A DNA stretch of 5,860 bases from Rhodospirillaceae bacterium. Lineage in GTDB: Bacteria > Pseudomonadota > Alphaproteobacteria > Rhodospirillales_A > Casp-alpha2. Below, one piece after another: positions 1-5,860 of the stretch. The notes under the pieces are model-generated. The model did not search any database. It was not told the origin of the DNA and worked only from the letters and a program-made list of their open reading frames with translations. A program made the position numbers and the translations under genes. Within the stretch, counting starts at the first letter, position 1, and every line of letters begins with the position of its first letter. Where the stretch lies: the NCBI GenBank assembly GCA_003488105.1, contig DNMS01000358.1:1-5860 (forward strand), in the 5' to 3' direction.

Positions 1-350
1 GTACGGCCGACATCTGCGCCCTGCTCGGCCTGCCCAAGGGGGTTTATCCCGTGGCCGGGCTGACGGTTGGATATCCGACGGACGACGGGCGCTTCACCCT
101 GCGCCTGCCGCCTTCGGTGGTGGTGCATCACGGAACCTACGACGATTCGGCGCTGGAGACGGAATTGAAGGCCTATGACGCGCGGCGCAACAAGCTGCAG
201 CCGATCGCGCCGGAAAAACAGATGCACCAGGACGATTTCGGCGTTTCCGACGACTACGGCTGGACCGAGAACACGGCCCGGCGGCTGGCCAAGCGGGAAC
301 GCGCGGATTTCGGCGCGTTTATCCGATCCCACGGCTTCGATCTGGAATAG
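1..350 (+). CDS. NfsA/FRP-type nitroreductase, C-terminal part (5' truncated by window)
   Basis: This is the last 115 residues of a flavin-dependent NAD(P)H oxidoreductase; the reading frame is already open at base 3 and ends at TAG 348-350. Family members use bound FMN to reduce nitro compounds, quinones or flavins in the cytosol. The visible part has the pattern seen at the end of NfsA-like proteins: a GLPKGVYPVAGLTVGYP segment, an RLPPSVVVHHGTYDD segment (compare GLCVGYP...RLP...VH...Y in E. coli NfsA), an AYD motif, then YGWTENTARR and a closing RADFGAFIRSHGF helix. The N-terminal FMN-binding half lies outside the window, so cofactor residues and the true start cannot be checked. The methionine-less stretch before base 51 continues the same homologous sequence, so the ATG at 51 is not the start. 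Assignment to the nitroreductase superfamily is fairly secure; the physiological substrate is unknown. Confidence 0.83.
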   Translation, partial: TADICALLGLPKGVYPVAGLTVGYPTDDGRFTLRLPPSVVVHHGTYDDSALETELKAYDARRNKLQPIAPEKQMHQDDFGVSDDYGWTENTARRLAKRERADFGAFIRSHGFDLE

Positions 351-362
351 GGCGGCGGCCCG

Positions 363-386
363 GCTGCGGTTATTTTATACCGCAGC
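363..386 (+). terminator. Hairpin after nitroreductase gene, possible terminator
   Basis: A perfect 8-bp inverted repeat, GCTGCGGT and ACCGCAGC, flanks the AT-only loop TATTTTAT and begins 12 bases after the nitroreductase stop codon. Its position fits a transcription terminator. However, the downstream arm is followed by GCAATAGG rather than a run of T, so it is not a canonical intrinsic terminator. It may instead stabilise the 3' end or assist Rho-dependent termination. Confidence 0.4.
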
Positions 387-552
387 GCAATAGGTTTGTT
401 CCAAGCATCTTAAAAACTTAACGAAAGTTATATTGCGGTGCAGCATATCGAGCCCATATGATTGCCTGTGCTCGCTCGAAAAGGAGTTCCAGGGGGAAGA
501 CGCTTTTGCCAATCGGGCTTTAACCGGCCCCGGCTGAAAAGGAAGATCTTCC
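387..552 (+). promoter_or_regulatory. Intergenic leader upstream of the GNAT gene
   Basis: This stretch holds no convincing gene and should contain the promoter and 5' leader of the acetyltransferase. Bases 391-436 are clearly richer in A/T than the surroundings and include a TATATT (429-434) that could serve as a -10 box, but I found no good -35 hexamer 16-18 bases upstream. The word GAAAAGGA occurs twice, at 478-485 and 536-543; the second copy is the likely ribosome-binding site of the downstream gene, while the first has no well-spaced start codon. A TGA at 535-537 in the frame of the acetyltransferase rules out an upstream in-frame start. The promoter position is inferred from composition only. 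Confidence 0.35.
541..552. promoter_or_regulatory. 12-bp perfect palindrome abutting the GNAT start codon
   Basis: GGAAGATCTTCC is its own reverse complement. It covers the end of the ribosome-binding sequence AAAAGGAA (537-544) and finishes directly before ATG 553. It could be a protein-binding site on DNA, or in RNA a 4-bp stem with a GATC loop that partly hides the ribosome-binding site. Function is an inference; a single short palindrome could be chance. Confidence 0.3.
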
Positions 553-1191
553 ATGGCCAACGATATTAAGGATACCCAACCCGCCGGCATGGCCGTGCCC
601 GTTCAGGATACGGCCGCGCCGCCCAGTTTTCGCAAGCTGACGGCGGCGGACGGAGACTTGCTCGCAGGCCACCTCAAGCGCCTTGAGCCCCATGATCGCC
701 ATTTGCGCTTCTGGGGTGGGGTCACAGACACCGCAATCGACGAATATTGCGCGCGGCTCGACTGGTCGGCCGCCGTGGTCGTCGGCGCCTTCATCGAGGG
801 CGAATTACGCGGAGTCGGTGAACTGGTAAGGGTGCGACTGATGCCGAGGATCATGGCCGAGGTCGCGTTCTCGGTCGAAGGCCCGTGGCAGAACGCAGGC
901 GTCGGCACGGCGCTGCTGCGCCGGGTGCTGACCATCGCGCGCAACCGCTGCATCGACCGTGTGTACATGCTGTGCATGACGGAAAACCGCAAGATGCAGA
1001 AGATCGCGTCCAAGTTCGAGGCTGAACTGAGCTTCGACGAAGGCGAGGTCGAGGGACGCATCCTGCCGGCCTGGCCCAGCTACTTTTCGCTTATGGAAGA
1101 AGCGGTCGAGGACAGCAAGGCCTGGTTCCCGGCGATCTTCGATCCGGCGTCCCTGTGGCCGGGACTGATCAGCCCGCCGGATCAGCCATAG
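553..1191 (+). CDS. GNAT family N-acetyltransferase, Pat-catalytic-domain-like
   Basis: This 212-residue protein should transfer an acetyl group from acetyl-CoA to an amine, possibly a protein lysine. Residues about 26-155 form one GNAT fold. The start FRKLTAADGDLLAGHLKRL, the following DRHLRFWG segment and AIDEYCARLDW resemble the beginning of the catalytic domain of Pat/PatZ enzymes. Motif A gives the acetyl-CoA pyrophosphate loop QNAGVG (113-118, the QxxGxG form), and TENRKMQKIASKFEAEL (143-159) is the usual next helix. Residues 1-25 are Pro/Ala-rich and probably disordered; a tail of about 45 residues follows the fold. There is no attached CoA-ligase-like domain as in full-length PatZ, and no signal peptide or membrane segment. 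The start is supported by AAAAGGAA about 8 bases upstream and an in-frame stop at 535. The gene converges on the acyl-CoA synthetase gene and overlaps its stop. The GNAT fold is secure; the substrate is not known. Confidence 0.87.
   Translation: MANDIKDTQPAGMAVPVQDTAAPPSFRKLTAADGDLLAGHLKRLEPHDRHLRFWGGVTDTAIDEYCARLDWSAAVVVGAFIEGELRGVGELVRVRLMPRIMAEVAFSVEGPWQNAGVGTALLRRVLTIARNRCIDRVYMLCMTENRKMQKIASKFEAELSFDEGEVEGRILPAWPSYFSLMEEAVEDSKAWFPAIFDPASLWPGLISPPDQP
1167..1187. repeat. Short direct repeat GATCAGCC spanning the convergent gene ends
   Basis: GATCAGCC occurs at 1167-1174 and again at 1180-1187, within the last codons of the GNAT gene and across the stop codon of the opposing acyl-CoA synthetase gene. 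The same stretch offers a weak 6-bp inverted repeat (CTGATC 1165-1170, GATCAG 1180-1185) with a 9-base loop and no T-run on either side, so it is at best a poor bidirectional terminator. It may simply reflect the encoded residues. Confidence 0.3.
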
Positions 1192-2969
1192 AGACGTTCC
1201 AACTGCGTCCCGTAGATCTGCCGAATCACGTGGCGGCGCACCTTGAGCGTCGGCGTCATCTGCTCGTTGTCGACGGTGAAAGGTTCGTCGGCGACGATGA
1301 AGCGGCGGACCTTTTCGATATTGTTGAGCTTGCTGTTGATGCGGTCCATGGCGGCGGCCAGGGCCTTGTGCAGGTCGGCGTCGCCGGCCAGCTCCGACAG
1401 GCTGCCGGAAACACCGTTGGCGACGGCCCAGTCCTTCAGCCAGTCGGTGTCGGGCACCACCAGGGCCACCAGATGCGGGCGTTTGTCGCCGTAGACCATG
1501 GCCTGGGCGAATTCCGGCTCCAGGATGATGACGCCCTCGACCCGCTGGGGCGCGATGTTATCGCCGCCCGAATTGACGATGATGTCCTTCTTGCGGTCGG
1601 TGATGACCAGATAGCCGTCGTCGTCCAGATGGCCGACGTCGCCGGTGTGCAGCCAGCCGTCCTTGATCGCCTGGGCCGTTGCGTCCTCGTCGCGCCAGTA
1701 TCCCTGCATGACCAGATCGCCCTGAACCAGGATTTCGCCGTCGCCCGCGATCCTGACATGGGTGTTCTTCATCGGCGGGCCGACGGTGTGCATCTTGACC
1801 TTCACGGGGCGGTTGACGCTGATCACCGGTGCCGATTCCGTCTGGCCGTAGCCTTGCAGGATGCGCAGACCCAGTGCCGTGAAATAGATGCCGACCTCCG
1901 GGTTCAGGGGCGCGCCGCCGGAAACCAAGGCCTTCAGCCGCCCACCGAACCGGGCCTTGACCTTGGCCCGCACCAATTTGTCCAACACGGCGTCCTGAAG
2001 GCGTTCGATCGGGCCCAGGCTGTTCGGATCCAGATAGCGTTTGGTGCCGAGGGCCAGGGCCTTGCGGAACAGTTTTTCCTTGGCTCCGCCGGCGGCCTCG
2101 ACACCCCGTTCGATGCGCGCGCGCATGCTTTCATACAGGCGCGGCACGGCGGTCATGATGGTCGGCTGGGCTTCGGCCATGTTGTTGACCAGATGTTCGA
2201 CACCCTCGGCGTAATAGATTTCGGCGCCGATCGACATCGGGAAAAACTGGCCGCCCGTATGTTCATAGGAATGGCTGAGCGGCAGAAACGACAGGAACAC
2301 CTCGGCGTCCAGGCCGATTTCGCGCAGCGCGTCCGTGGCACCTTCGACGTTGTGCAGGATCGCCTTGTGCGACAGCATCACGCCCTTCGGTTTTCCGCCC
2401 GTGCCCGATGTATAGATGATGCAGGCCGTGTCATCGATGTTCCGGCTGTTGGCCATGGCGACCATGTTGTCATGGCCGACCTGGCCCATGGCCAGAACAT
2501 CGTCCCATTGATGCAGGTCGAAGCTGAAGGATTGCGCCAGTTCGATCGGCTCCATGGAAATGACGAACTTGCAGACGTCCGCCCGGTGGGCTGCCGGCAA
2601 CAGGCGTTCGGCCAGGCGTTTGGTCGAGACGATGACGCCGACGGCGTCCGAATCTTCCAGGATGTGCAGATGGTCGGCTTCCGTATTGGTGATATAGGCG
2701 GGGGTGGTGATGGCGCCCGTGGTCATGATGGCGACGTCCGAGATCAGCCAGTTGGCCCGGTTTTCCGAAACCAGGACCACGCGGTCGCCCGGCTTCACGC
2801 CCAACGCCTGCAGCCCGCGCGCCAGGCGCGAGACCCGCGTCGCCGTGTCGCCCCAGCTCAGCGGCCAGTAGGCGCCGCCCGATTTTTCCCACAGGAATGG
2901 GCGGTCGCCCAGTTCCGCTGCCTGGGCATAAAACATCGCGGCCAGGTTCTGCCATGCGTAAGTGCTCAT
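1182..2969 (-). CDS. AMP-forming long-chain acyl-CoA synthetase (FAA1/COG1022-like)
   Basis: The 595-residue enzyme activates a carboxylic acid, probably a long-chain fatty acid, to acyl-AMP and then acyl-CoA, feeding beta-oxidation or lipid synthesis. The adenylating-enzyme motifs appear in order: P-loop YTSGTGGKPKGV (186-197), LSHSYEHTGG (231-240), SGGAPL (350-355), GYGQTE (373-378), HTGD (441-444), TDRKKDIIVNSGGDNIAP (457-474) with the hinge region, and a C-terminal PTLKVRR (573-579) whose K576 fits the catalytic lysine of the adenylation step. Length and the late GGDNIAPQRVE motif fit the roughly 600-residue eukaryote-like FAA1 group better than E. coli FadD. The P-loop reads GTGG where GTTG is usual. 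No signal peptide or transmembrane segment is evident; membrane association would be peripheral. The ATG at 2969 is preceded by GAGGGAAA, a good though close ribosome-binding site. It is divergent from the peptidase gene and convergent with the GNAT gene. Chain-length preference cannot be read from sequence. Confidence 0.9.
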   Translation of the reverse strand: MSTYAWQNLAAMFYAQAAELGDRPFLWEKSGGAYWPLSWGDTATRVSRLARGLQALGVKPGDRVVLVSENRANWLISDVAIMTTGAITTPAYITNTEADHLHILEDSDAVGVIVSTKRLAERLLPAAHRADVCKFVISMEPIELAQSFSFDLHQWDDVLAMGQVGHDNMVAMANSRNIDDTACIIYTSGTGGKPKGVMLSHKAILHNVEGATDALREIGLDAEVFLSFLPLSHSYEHTGGQFFPMSIGAEIYYAEGVEHLVNNMAEAQPTIMTAVPRLYESMRARIERGVEAAGGAKEKLFRKALALGTKRYLDPNSLGPIERLQDAVLDKLVRAKVKARFGGRLKALVSGGAPLNPEVGIYFTALGLRILQGYGQTESAPVISVNRPVKVKMHTVGPPMKNTHVRIAGDGEILVQGDLVMQGYWRDEDATAQAIKDGWLHTGDVGHLDDDGYLVITDRKKDIIVNSGGDNIAPQRVEGVIILEPEFAQAMVYGDKRPHLVALVVPDTDWLKDWAVANGVSGSLSELAGDADLHKALAAAMDRINSKLNNIEKVRRFIVADEPFTVDNEQMTPTLKVRRHVIRQIYGTQLERLYG

Positions 2970-2990
2970 TTTCCCTCAGACTCCCCCCGG

Positions 2991-3019
2991 TTGTCGTTGA
3001 CCCGCAACCACTCTATATC
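2991..3019 (+). promoter_or_regulatory. Candidate sigma70-like promoter for the pepF operon
   Basis: TTGTCG (2991-2996) and TATATC (3014-3019) are separated by 17 bases, each matching four of six consensus positions, and lie in the 89-bp divergent gap upstream of the peptidase gene. Transcription would begin near 3026, leaving a leader of about 30 bases that contains the peptidase ribosome-binding site. A nearby TTGACC (2997-3002) matches the -35 consensus better but is only 11 bases from the -10 box. No equally good promoter was found on the opposite strand for the acyl-CoA synthetase gene. Confidence 0.4.
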
Positions 3020-3043
3020 CAGGGAGAACTTTACGTATGCCCC

Positions 3044-3049
3044 GAAGGG
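3044..3049 (+). promoter_or_regulatory. Ribosome-binding site that decides the pepF start
   Basis: GAAGGG lies 9 bases before ATG 3059, an ideal spacing. It touches the alternative in-frame ATG at 3050, which is therefore too close to use it. This supports 3059 over 3050 and over the upstream ATG at 2897, which lies inside the opposing acyl-CoA synthetase gene. Confidence 0.6.
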
Positions 3050-3058
3050 ATGCAAGCC

Positions 3059-4894
3059 ATGACCGATATCCGCCGCACAGAAGTTTCCGCCCCCCGCAGC
3101 CCCGATACCGGTGCGGCCCCGGCGGTATCCGTGGGCGACCTGCCGCGTTGGAACCTGGCGGACCTCTACAAAGGGCCCGACGACGCGGCGATTGAAACGG
3201 ACCTGACCTGGGCCCAGGAACGCGCGGCGGCCTTTTCCGAGGCCTACAAGGGCCGTCTGGCCGCGCTTTCGGGCGATGACCTGGGCACGGCGGTTCAGGA
3301 ATACGAAGCCATCGGCGAACGCCTGGGCCGGATCATGAGCTTCGCCGGGTTGAAGTTCGCGGAGAACATGGAAGACGGCGCCAGTGCGCGGTTCCAGCAA
3401 TCCATGCAGGAACGTGTCACCGACATTTCGACCCTGACCCTGTTCTTCACCCTGGAACTGAACCGCATCGACGACGCGCGCCTGGACGCGCAAATGGCGG
3501 AAAGCACGGCGCTGTCCCGCTATGCGCCCTGGCTGCATGACCTGCGCGCGTTCCGTCCTTATCAGCTGTCCGACGAACTGGAACAGGCGCTGCACGAACG
3601 CCACGTCACGGGGGCGGCGGCCTGGAATCGCCTGTTCGAGGAAACCCTGGCCGGCCTGCGCTTTCCCGTCGACGGCGAGGACCTGACCCTGTCGGGTGCT
3701 CTCAACAAGCTGAGCGAACCCGACCGCGATCTGCGCAAGCGCGCCGCCAAGGCCGTGGGCAAGGGGCTCGGCGACAACATCAAGCTGTTCTCCCTGACCT
3801 ACAATACCCTGGTCAAGGACAAGGCAATCGACGACAAATCGCGCGGCTATCCGCGGCCCGTGTCCTACCGCAATCTGGCCAACCAGGTCGAGGACGAGGT
3901 GGTGGACGCCCTGGTCACCGCCGTGCGCGAAAGCTTTCCTAAGCTGTCGCACCGTTATTACAAGCTGAAGGCCAAATGGTTCGGCGTCGATCAGATGGAA
4001 TACTGGGACCGCAACGCGCCCCTGCCGACGGCGGCCGACCGAAAGTATTCATGGGACGAAGCACGGGATACGGTGCTGGGCGCCTACGGTGCCTTCAACC
4101 CTGACATGGCCGACATCGCCAAGCAGTTCTTCGACAAACGCTGGATCGACGCGCCGCCGACGGCGGGCAAGGATTCGGGTGCCTTCGCCCATCCCACCGT
4201 GCCCTCGGCTCATCCCTATATCCTGTTGAATTTCCACGGCCGCTCACGCGACGTCATGACCCTGGCCCATGAACTGGGCCATGGCGTGCATCAGGTGCTG
4301 GCCGCCCCCCAGGGCAATCTTCTGGCCGACACGCCCCTGACCCTGGCCGAGACGGCATCCGTGTTCGGTGAGATGTTGACCTTCCGCGCCATGTTGGCGG
4401 GCGAAACCGACCCGGCGCGCCGCCGTATCATGTTGGCCGGCAAGGTCGAGGACATGCTTAACACGGTGGTCCGCCAGATCGCCTTCCACATGTTCGAATC
4501 CAAAGTTCACGACGAACGCGCCCAGGGCGAATTGTCGCCGGAACGCCTGGGCGACATCTGGATGGACGTGCAGACCGAAAGCTTGGGCTCGGCCTTCCGC
4601 TATGACGACGAATACCGGCATTATTGGGCCTATATCTCCCACTTCGTGCACGTGCCGTTCTATGTCTACGCCTATGCCTTCGGCGACTGTCTGGTGAATT
4701 CGCTCTACGACGTGTTCCAGGGCGGCCATCCGGGCTTCCAGGCCAAGTACCTGGACATGCTGCGGGCGGGCGGTACGCTGCGCCACAAGGAACTTTTGGC
4801 GCCGTTCGGGCTGGATGCGTCGGATCCCGATTTCTGGCACCGGGGTCTGTCCATGCTGTCCGGGTTCGTCGACGAACTGGAACAGGAATTTTAG
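3059..4894 (+). CDS. pepF: Oligoendopeptidase F, M3 family zinc metallopeptidase
   Basis: This 611-residue cytosolic peptidase should cut short peptides internally, recycling oligopeptides from protein or signal-peptide turnover. The M3 zinc site is intact: H404-E405-L406-G407-H408 gives two histidine ligands and the catalytic glutamate, and E431 in LAETASVFGEML is the expected third ligand. The downstream ISHFVHVPFYVYAYAFG segment (526-542) carries the conserved His and Tyr residues that line the substrate site in M3 enzymes. The N-terminal helical part (WNLADLYKGPDD from residue 31) is typical of the pepF/M3 clade, preceded by about 28 Pro/Ala-rich residues, probably flexible. There is no signal peptide or membrane span. 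The length is normal for the family. The start at 3059 is chosen because GAAGGG lies at correct spacing; extending upstream would enter the divergent gene with unrelated residues. It is the first gene of an operon, with the hydrolase following after 3 bases. Family assignment is secure. Confidence 0.94.
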   Translation: MTDIRRTEVSAPRSPDTGAAPAVSVGDLPRWNLADLYKGPDDAAIETDLTWAQERAAAFSEAYKGRLAALSGDDLGTAVQEYEAIGERLGRIMSFAGLKFAENMEDGASARFQQSMQERVTDISTLTLFFTLELNRIDDARLDAQMAESTALSRYAPWLHDLRAFRPYQLSDELEQALHERHVTGAAAWNRLFEETLAGLRFPVDGEDLTLSGALNKLSEPDRDLRKRAAKAVGKGLGDNIKLFSLTYNTLVKDKAIDDKSRGYPRPVSYRNLANQVEDEVVDALVTAVRESFPKLSHRYYKLKAKWFGVDQMEYWDRNAPLPTAADRKYSWDEARDTVLGAYGAFNPDMADIAKQFFDKRWIDAPPTAGKDSGAFAHPTVPSAHPYILLNFHGRSRDVMTLAHELGHGVHQVLAAPQGNLLADTPLTLAETASVFGEMLTFRAMLAGETDPARRRIMLAGKVEDMLNTVVRQIAFHMFESKVHDERAQGELSPERLGDIWMDVQTESLGSAFRYDDEYRHYWAYISHFVHVPFYVYAYAFGDCLVNSLYDVFQGGHPGFQAKYLDMLRAGGTLRHKELLAPFGLDASDPDFWHRGLSMLSGFVDELEQEF

Positions 4895-4897
4895 GGA

Positions 4898-5710
4898 ATG
4901 ACCGATGCGCCCGGCTCCGGCCAACGCGTGCTGCGTGCGGGGCCCGCACCCGAAGATTCCGACCATGCGCCTCTGATCTTCATCCATGGCGCCTTCGCCG
5001 GGGCCTGGACCTGGGCAGAACATTTCCTGCCGTACTTTGGGAAGCAGGGGTTTTCCTGCCTTGCGGTCAACCTGCCGGGGCGCAAGGGGATGCCCGATTA
5101 TGATCAGCTGCATGACTTCGGCATCCAGGATTTCGTCGACGCCGTATCCGAGGTCGTCGACACCCTGCCGCGCCCGCCCGTCCTGATCGGTCATTCCATG
5201 GGCGGTTTCGTTGCCCAGCGGCTGGCCATGGACCGGGACGTCGCGGCGGCCGTTCTGATGTCATCGGTGCCGCCCACGGGTCTGGCGGGACCATCGGTCG
5301 CCCTGGCGCTGTCGCGGCCCATGCTGATCTGGGAGATTGCCCGCATCGAATCCACGGGCGAACCGCTGGACAGCCTTGAAACCCTGCATCAATCGATCTT
5401 CAACAGTCATGTTCCGAAGGCCGTTTCCGAACGTCTGCTGCCTTGGTTCCAAATGGAAAGCCGGCGCGCGGTCATGGATCAGCACACGGTCTTCATGCCG
5501 CCCATGATGGGCCTGCGCGGTATCCCGACCCTGGTGTTGGGGGCGGAGCATGACAACCTGATCCCGCCTGCTTTCGTCTACGGCACGGCGGCCTTCCTGG
5601 GCACCCAGGCCCATATCTTCGACGGCATGGGCCATGCGGTGATGCTGGAAGACGACTGGGAAGAGGCTGCGGAGACCATCGCCGACTGGTTGAGGGAACT
5701 GAATGTCTGA
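4898..5710 (+). CDS. Alpha/beta hydrolase
   Basis: This is a 270-residue single-domain hydrolase, probably acting on an ester, lactone or lipid-like substrate in the cytosol. The family layout is complete: oxyanion-hole strand LIFIHGAFAGAWTW (26-39, H30-G31), nucleophile elbow GHSMG with S100, acid residue D219 in LGAEHDNLIPP, and catalytic H246 in GMGHAVMLE. A cap region lies roughly at 125-200 and contains Met- and Trp-rich helices, which hints at a hydrophobic pocket. No signal peptide or lipobox is visible. The start ATG lies 3 bases after the pepF stop, with AGGA 10 bases upstream inside the end of pepF, so translation is likely coupled. The 3' end overlaps the next gene by 8 bases. The fold and triad are clear; the substrate cannot be assigned. 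The cofactor-free hydrolase group also includes haloperoxidase-like and methylesterase-like members, which cannot be separated here. Confidence 0.9.
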   Translation: MTDAPGSGQRVLRAGPAPEDSDHAPLIFIHGAFAGAWTWAEHFLPYFGKQGFSCLAVNLPGRKGMPDYDQLHDFGIQDFVDAVSEVVDTLPRPPVLIGHSMGGFVAQRLAMDRDVAAAVLMSSVPPTGLAGPSVALALSRPMLIWEIARIESTGEPLDSLETLHQSIFNSHVPKAVSERLLPWFQMESRRAVMDQHTVFMPPMMGLRGIPTLVLGAEHDNLIPPAFVYGTAAFLGTQAHIFDGMGHAVMLEDDWEEAAETIADWLRELNV

Positions 5711-5860
5711 TCGCCCGCCGACGGACAAGAATACGGTTGCCGGGCGGGTCCGGCGCTATGCCCGGGTCGGCGGCACGGTCGGCGGCCTGGCGGCGAAATT
5801 GGCGGGCAATCGGCTGTTTGGTCTGGAACTGGACAAGGGCGTGCATGCCGCCGACCTGCA
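5703..5860 (+). CDS. ABC1/UbiB (AarF/COQ8) family atypical kinase, N-terminal part
   Basis: Only the first 52 residues are present; the gene continues past the window. The sequence AGRVRRYARVGGTVGGLAAK followed by LAGNRLFGLELDKGVHAADL matches the start of ABC1-family proteins, in which a short helical segment precedes the characteristic KxGQ motif and the protein-kinase-like core; those lie outside the window. Relatives (UbiB, COQ8/ADCK) have ATPase or kinase-like activity that supports ubiquinone synthesis and lipid handling at membranes. ATG 5703 lies within the end of the hydrolase gene (8-base overlap) and is preceded by GAGGGAA at 5692-5698, a strong ribosome-binding site, implying translational coupling. 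Bacteria may carry several ABC1 paralogues, so I do not assign ubiB. Confidence is limited by the short visible part. Confidence 0.75.
   Translation, partial: MSDRPPTDKNTVAGRVRRYARVGGTVGGLAAKLAGNRLFGLELDKGVHAADL

Noticed and set aside
386..437. Inverted repeat CGCAATA / TATTGCG (386-392 and 431-437) as an operator
   Set aside because: A 7-bp match 38 bases apart is expected by chance in a 200-bp region, and the arms do not extend.
458..523. A 21-codon ORF in the GNAT leader as a possible leader peptide
   Set aside because: No ribosome-binding site precedes ATG 458, and the peptide has no run of a regulatory amino acid.
603..1061. A 152-codon minus-strand frame opposite the GNAT gene
   Set aside because: Ser/Arg/Pro-rich composition typical of a shadow frame; the plus strand encodes an intact GNAT fold.
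2897..3058. Upstream extension of pepF to ATG 2897
   Set aside because: The 54 extra residues overlap the opposing synthetase gene, are unlike the peptidase family, and no ribosome-binding site fits; ATG 3059 has one.
1155..3062. A 635-codon plus-strand open frame fully covering the acyl-CoA synthetase gene
   Set aside because: It is antisense to a gene with every diagnostic synthetase motif. Its product is low-complexity, rich in Asp, His, Val and Gln, with no recognisable domain. Long antisense frames are expected in GC-rich genes.
2966..3952. A 328-codon minus-strand frame opposite pepF
   Set aside because: It is an antisense shadow of a well-supported M3 peptidase gene, with no recognisable domain.
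4244..5194. A 316-codon minus-strand frame crossing the pepF/hydrolase junction
   Set aside because: It lies antisense across two clearly coding genes and its sequence is of the same shadow type.
1..5860. Signs of a mobile element, defence island, CRISPR array or RNA gene
   Set aside because: No transposase, integrase, repeat array, tRNA-like or rRNA-like sequence was seen; all genes belong to common housekeeping or metabolic families with uniform composition.

Overview
The window is GC-rich, densely coded bacterial chromosome. G/C-dominated third codon positions, short intergenic gaps and the style of the encoded proteins (especially the ABC1-kinase N-terminus and the Pat-like acetyltransferase) suggest an alphaproteobacterium, most likely of the Rhodospirillales type. 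This placement is an inference from protein character, not from a marker gene. I see no mobile element, tRNA, rRNA or CRISPR array, and nothing that looks recently acquired.

Layout. (1) Positions 1-350 hold the C-terminal part of an NfsA/FRP-type nitroreductase (+), followed by an 8-bp hairpin. (2) Positions 351-552 are a 202-bp AT-richer intergenic leader, with a repeated ribosome-binding-like motif and a 12-bp palindrome next to the following start codon. (3) Positions 553-1191 encode a GNAT acetyltransferase (+) resembling the catalytic domain of Pat-type protein acetyltransferases. (4) Positions 1182-2969 encode a 595-residue AMP-forming long-chain acyl-CoA synthetase on the minus strand; its 3' end overlaps the acetyltransferase by 10 bp. 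(5) An 89-bp divergent intergenic region at 2970-3058 carries a possible sigma70-like promoter for the rightward genes. (6) Positions 3059-4894, 4898-5710 and 5703-5860 (running off the window) form a tightly packed plus-strand operon: an M3 oligoendopeptidase F, an alpha/beta hydrolase and the start of an ABC1/UbiB-type kinase.

How the genes may work together. The acyl-CoA synthetase activates fatty acids to acyl-CoA. Its convergent neighbour is a lysine-acetyltransferase-like enzyme, and Pat-type enzymes are known to silence AMP-forming acyl-CoA synthetases, so a regulatory link is plausible but unproven. The operon on the right joins peptide turnover, an esterase or lipase-like hydrolase and a UbiB-like kinase linked in other organisms to ubiquinone or lipid metabolism. 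The 3-bp gap and the 8-bp overlap imply co-translation, but no shared pathway can be read from the sequence. Overall the region looks like ordinary core-genome content. The findings are modest, and I did not find a convincing new system.
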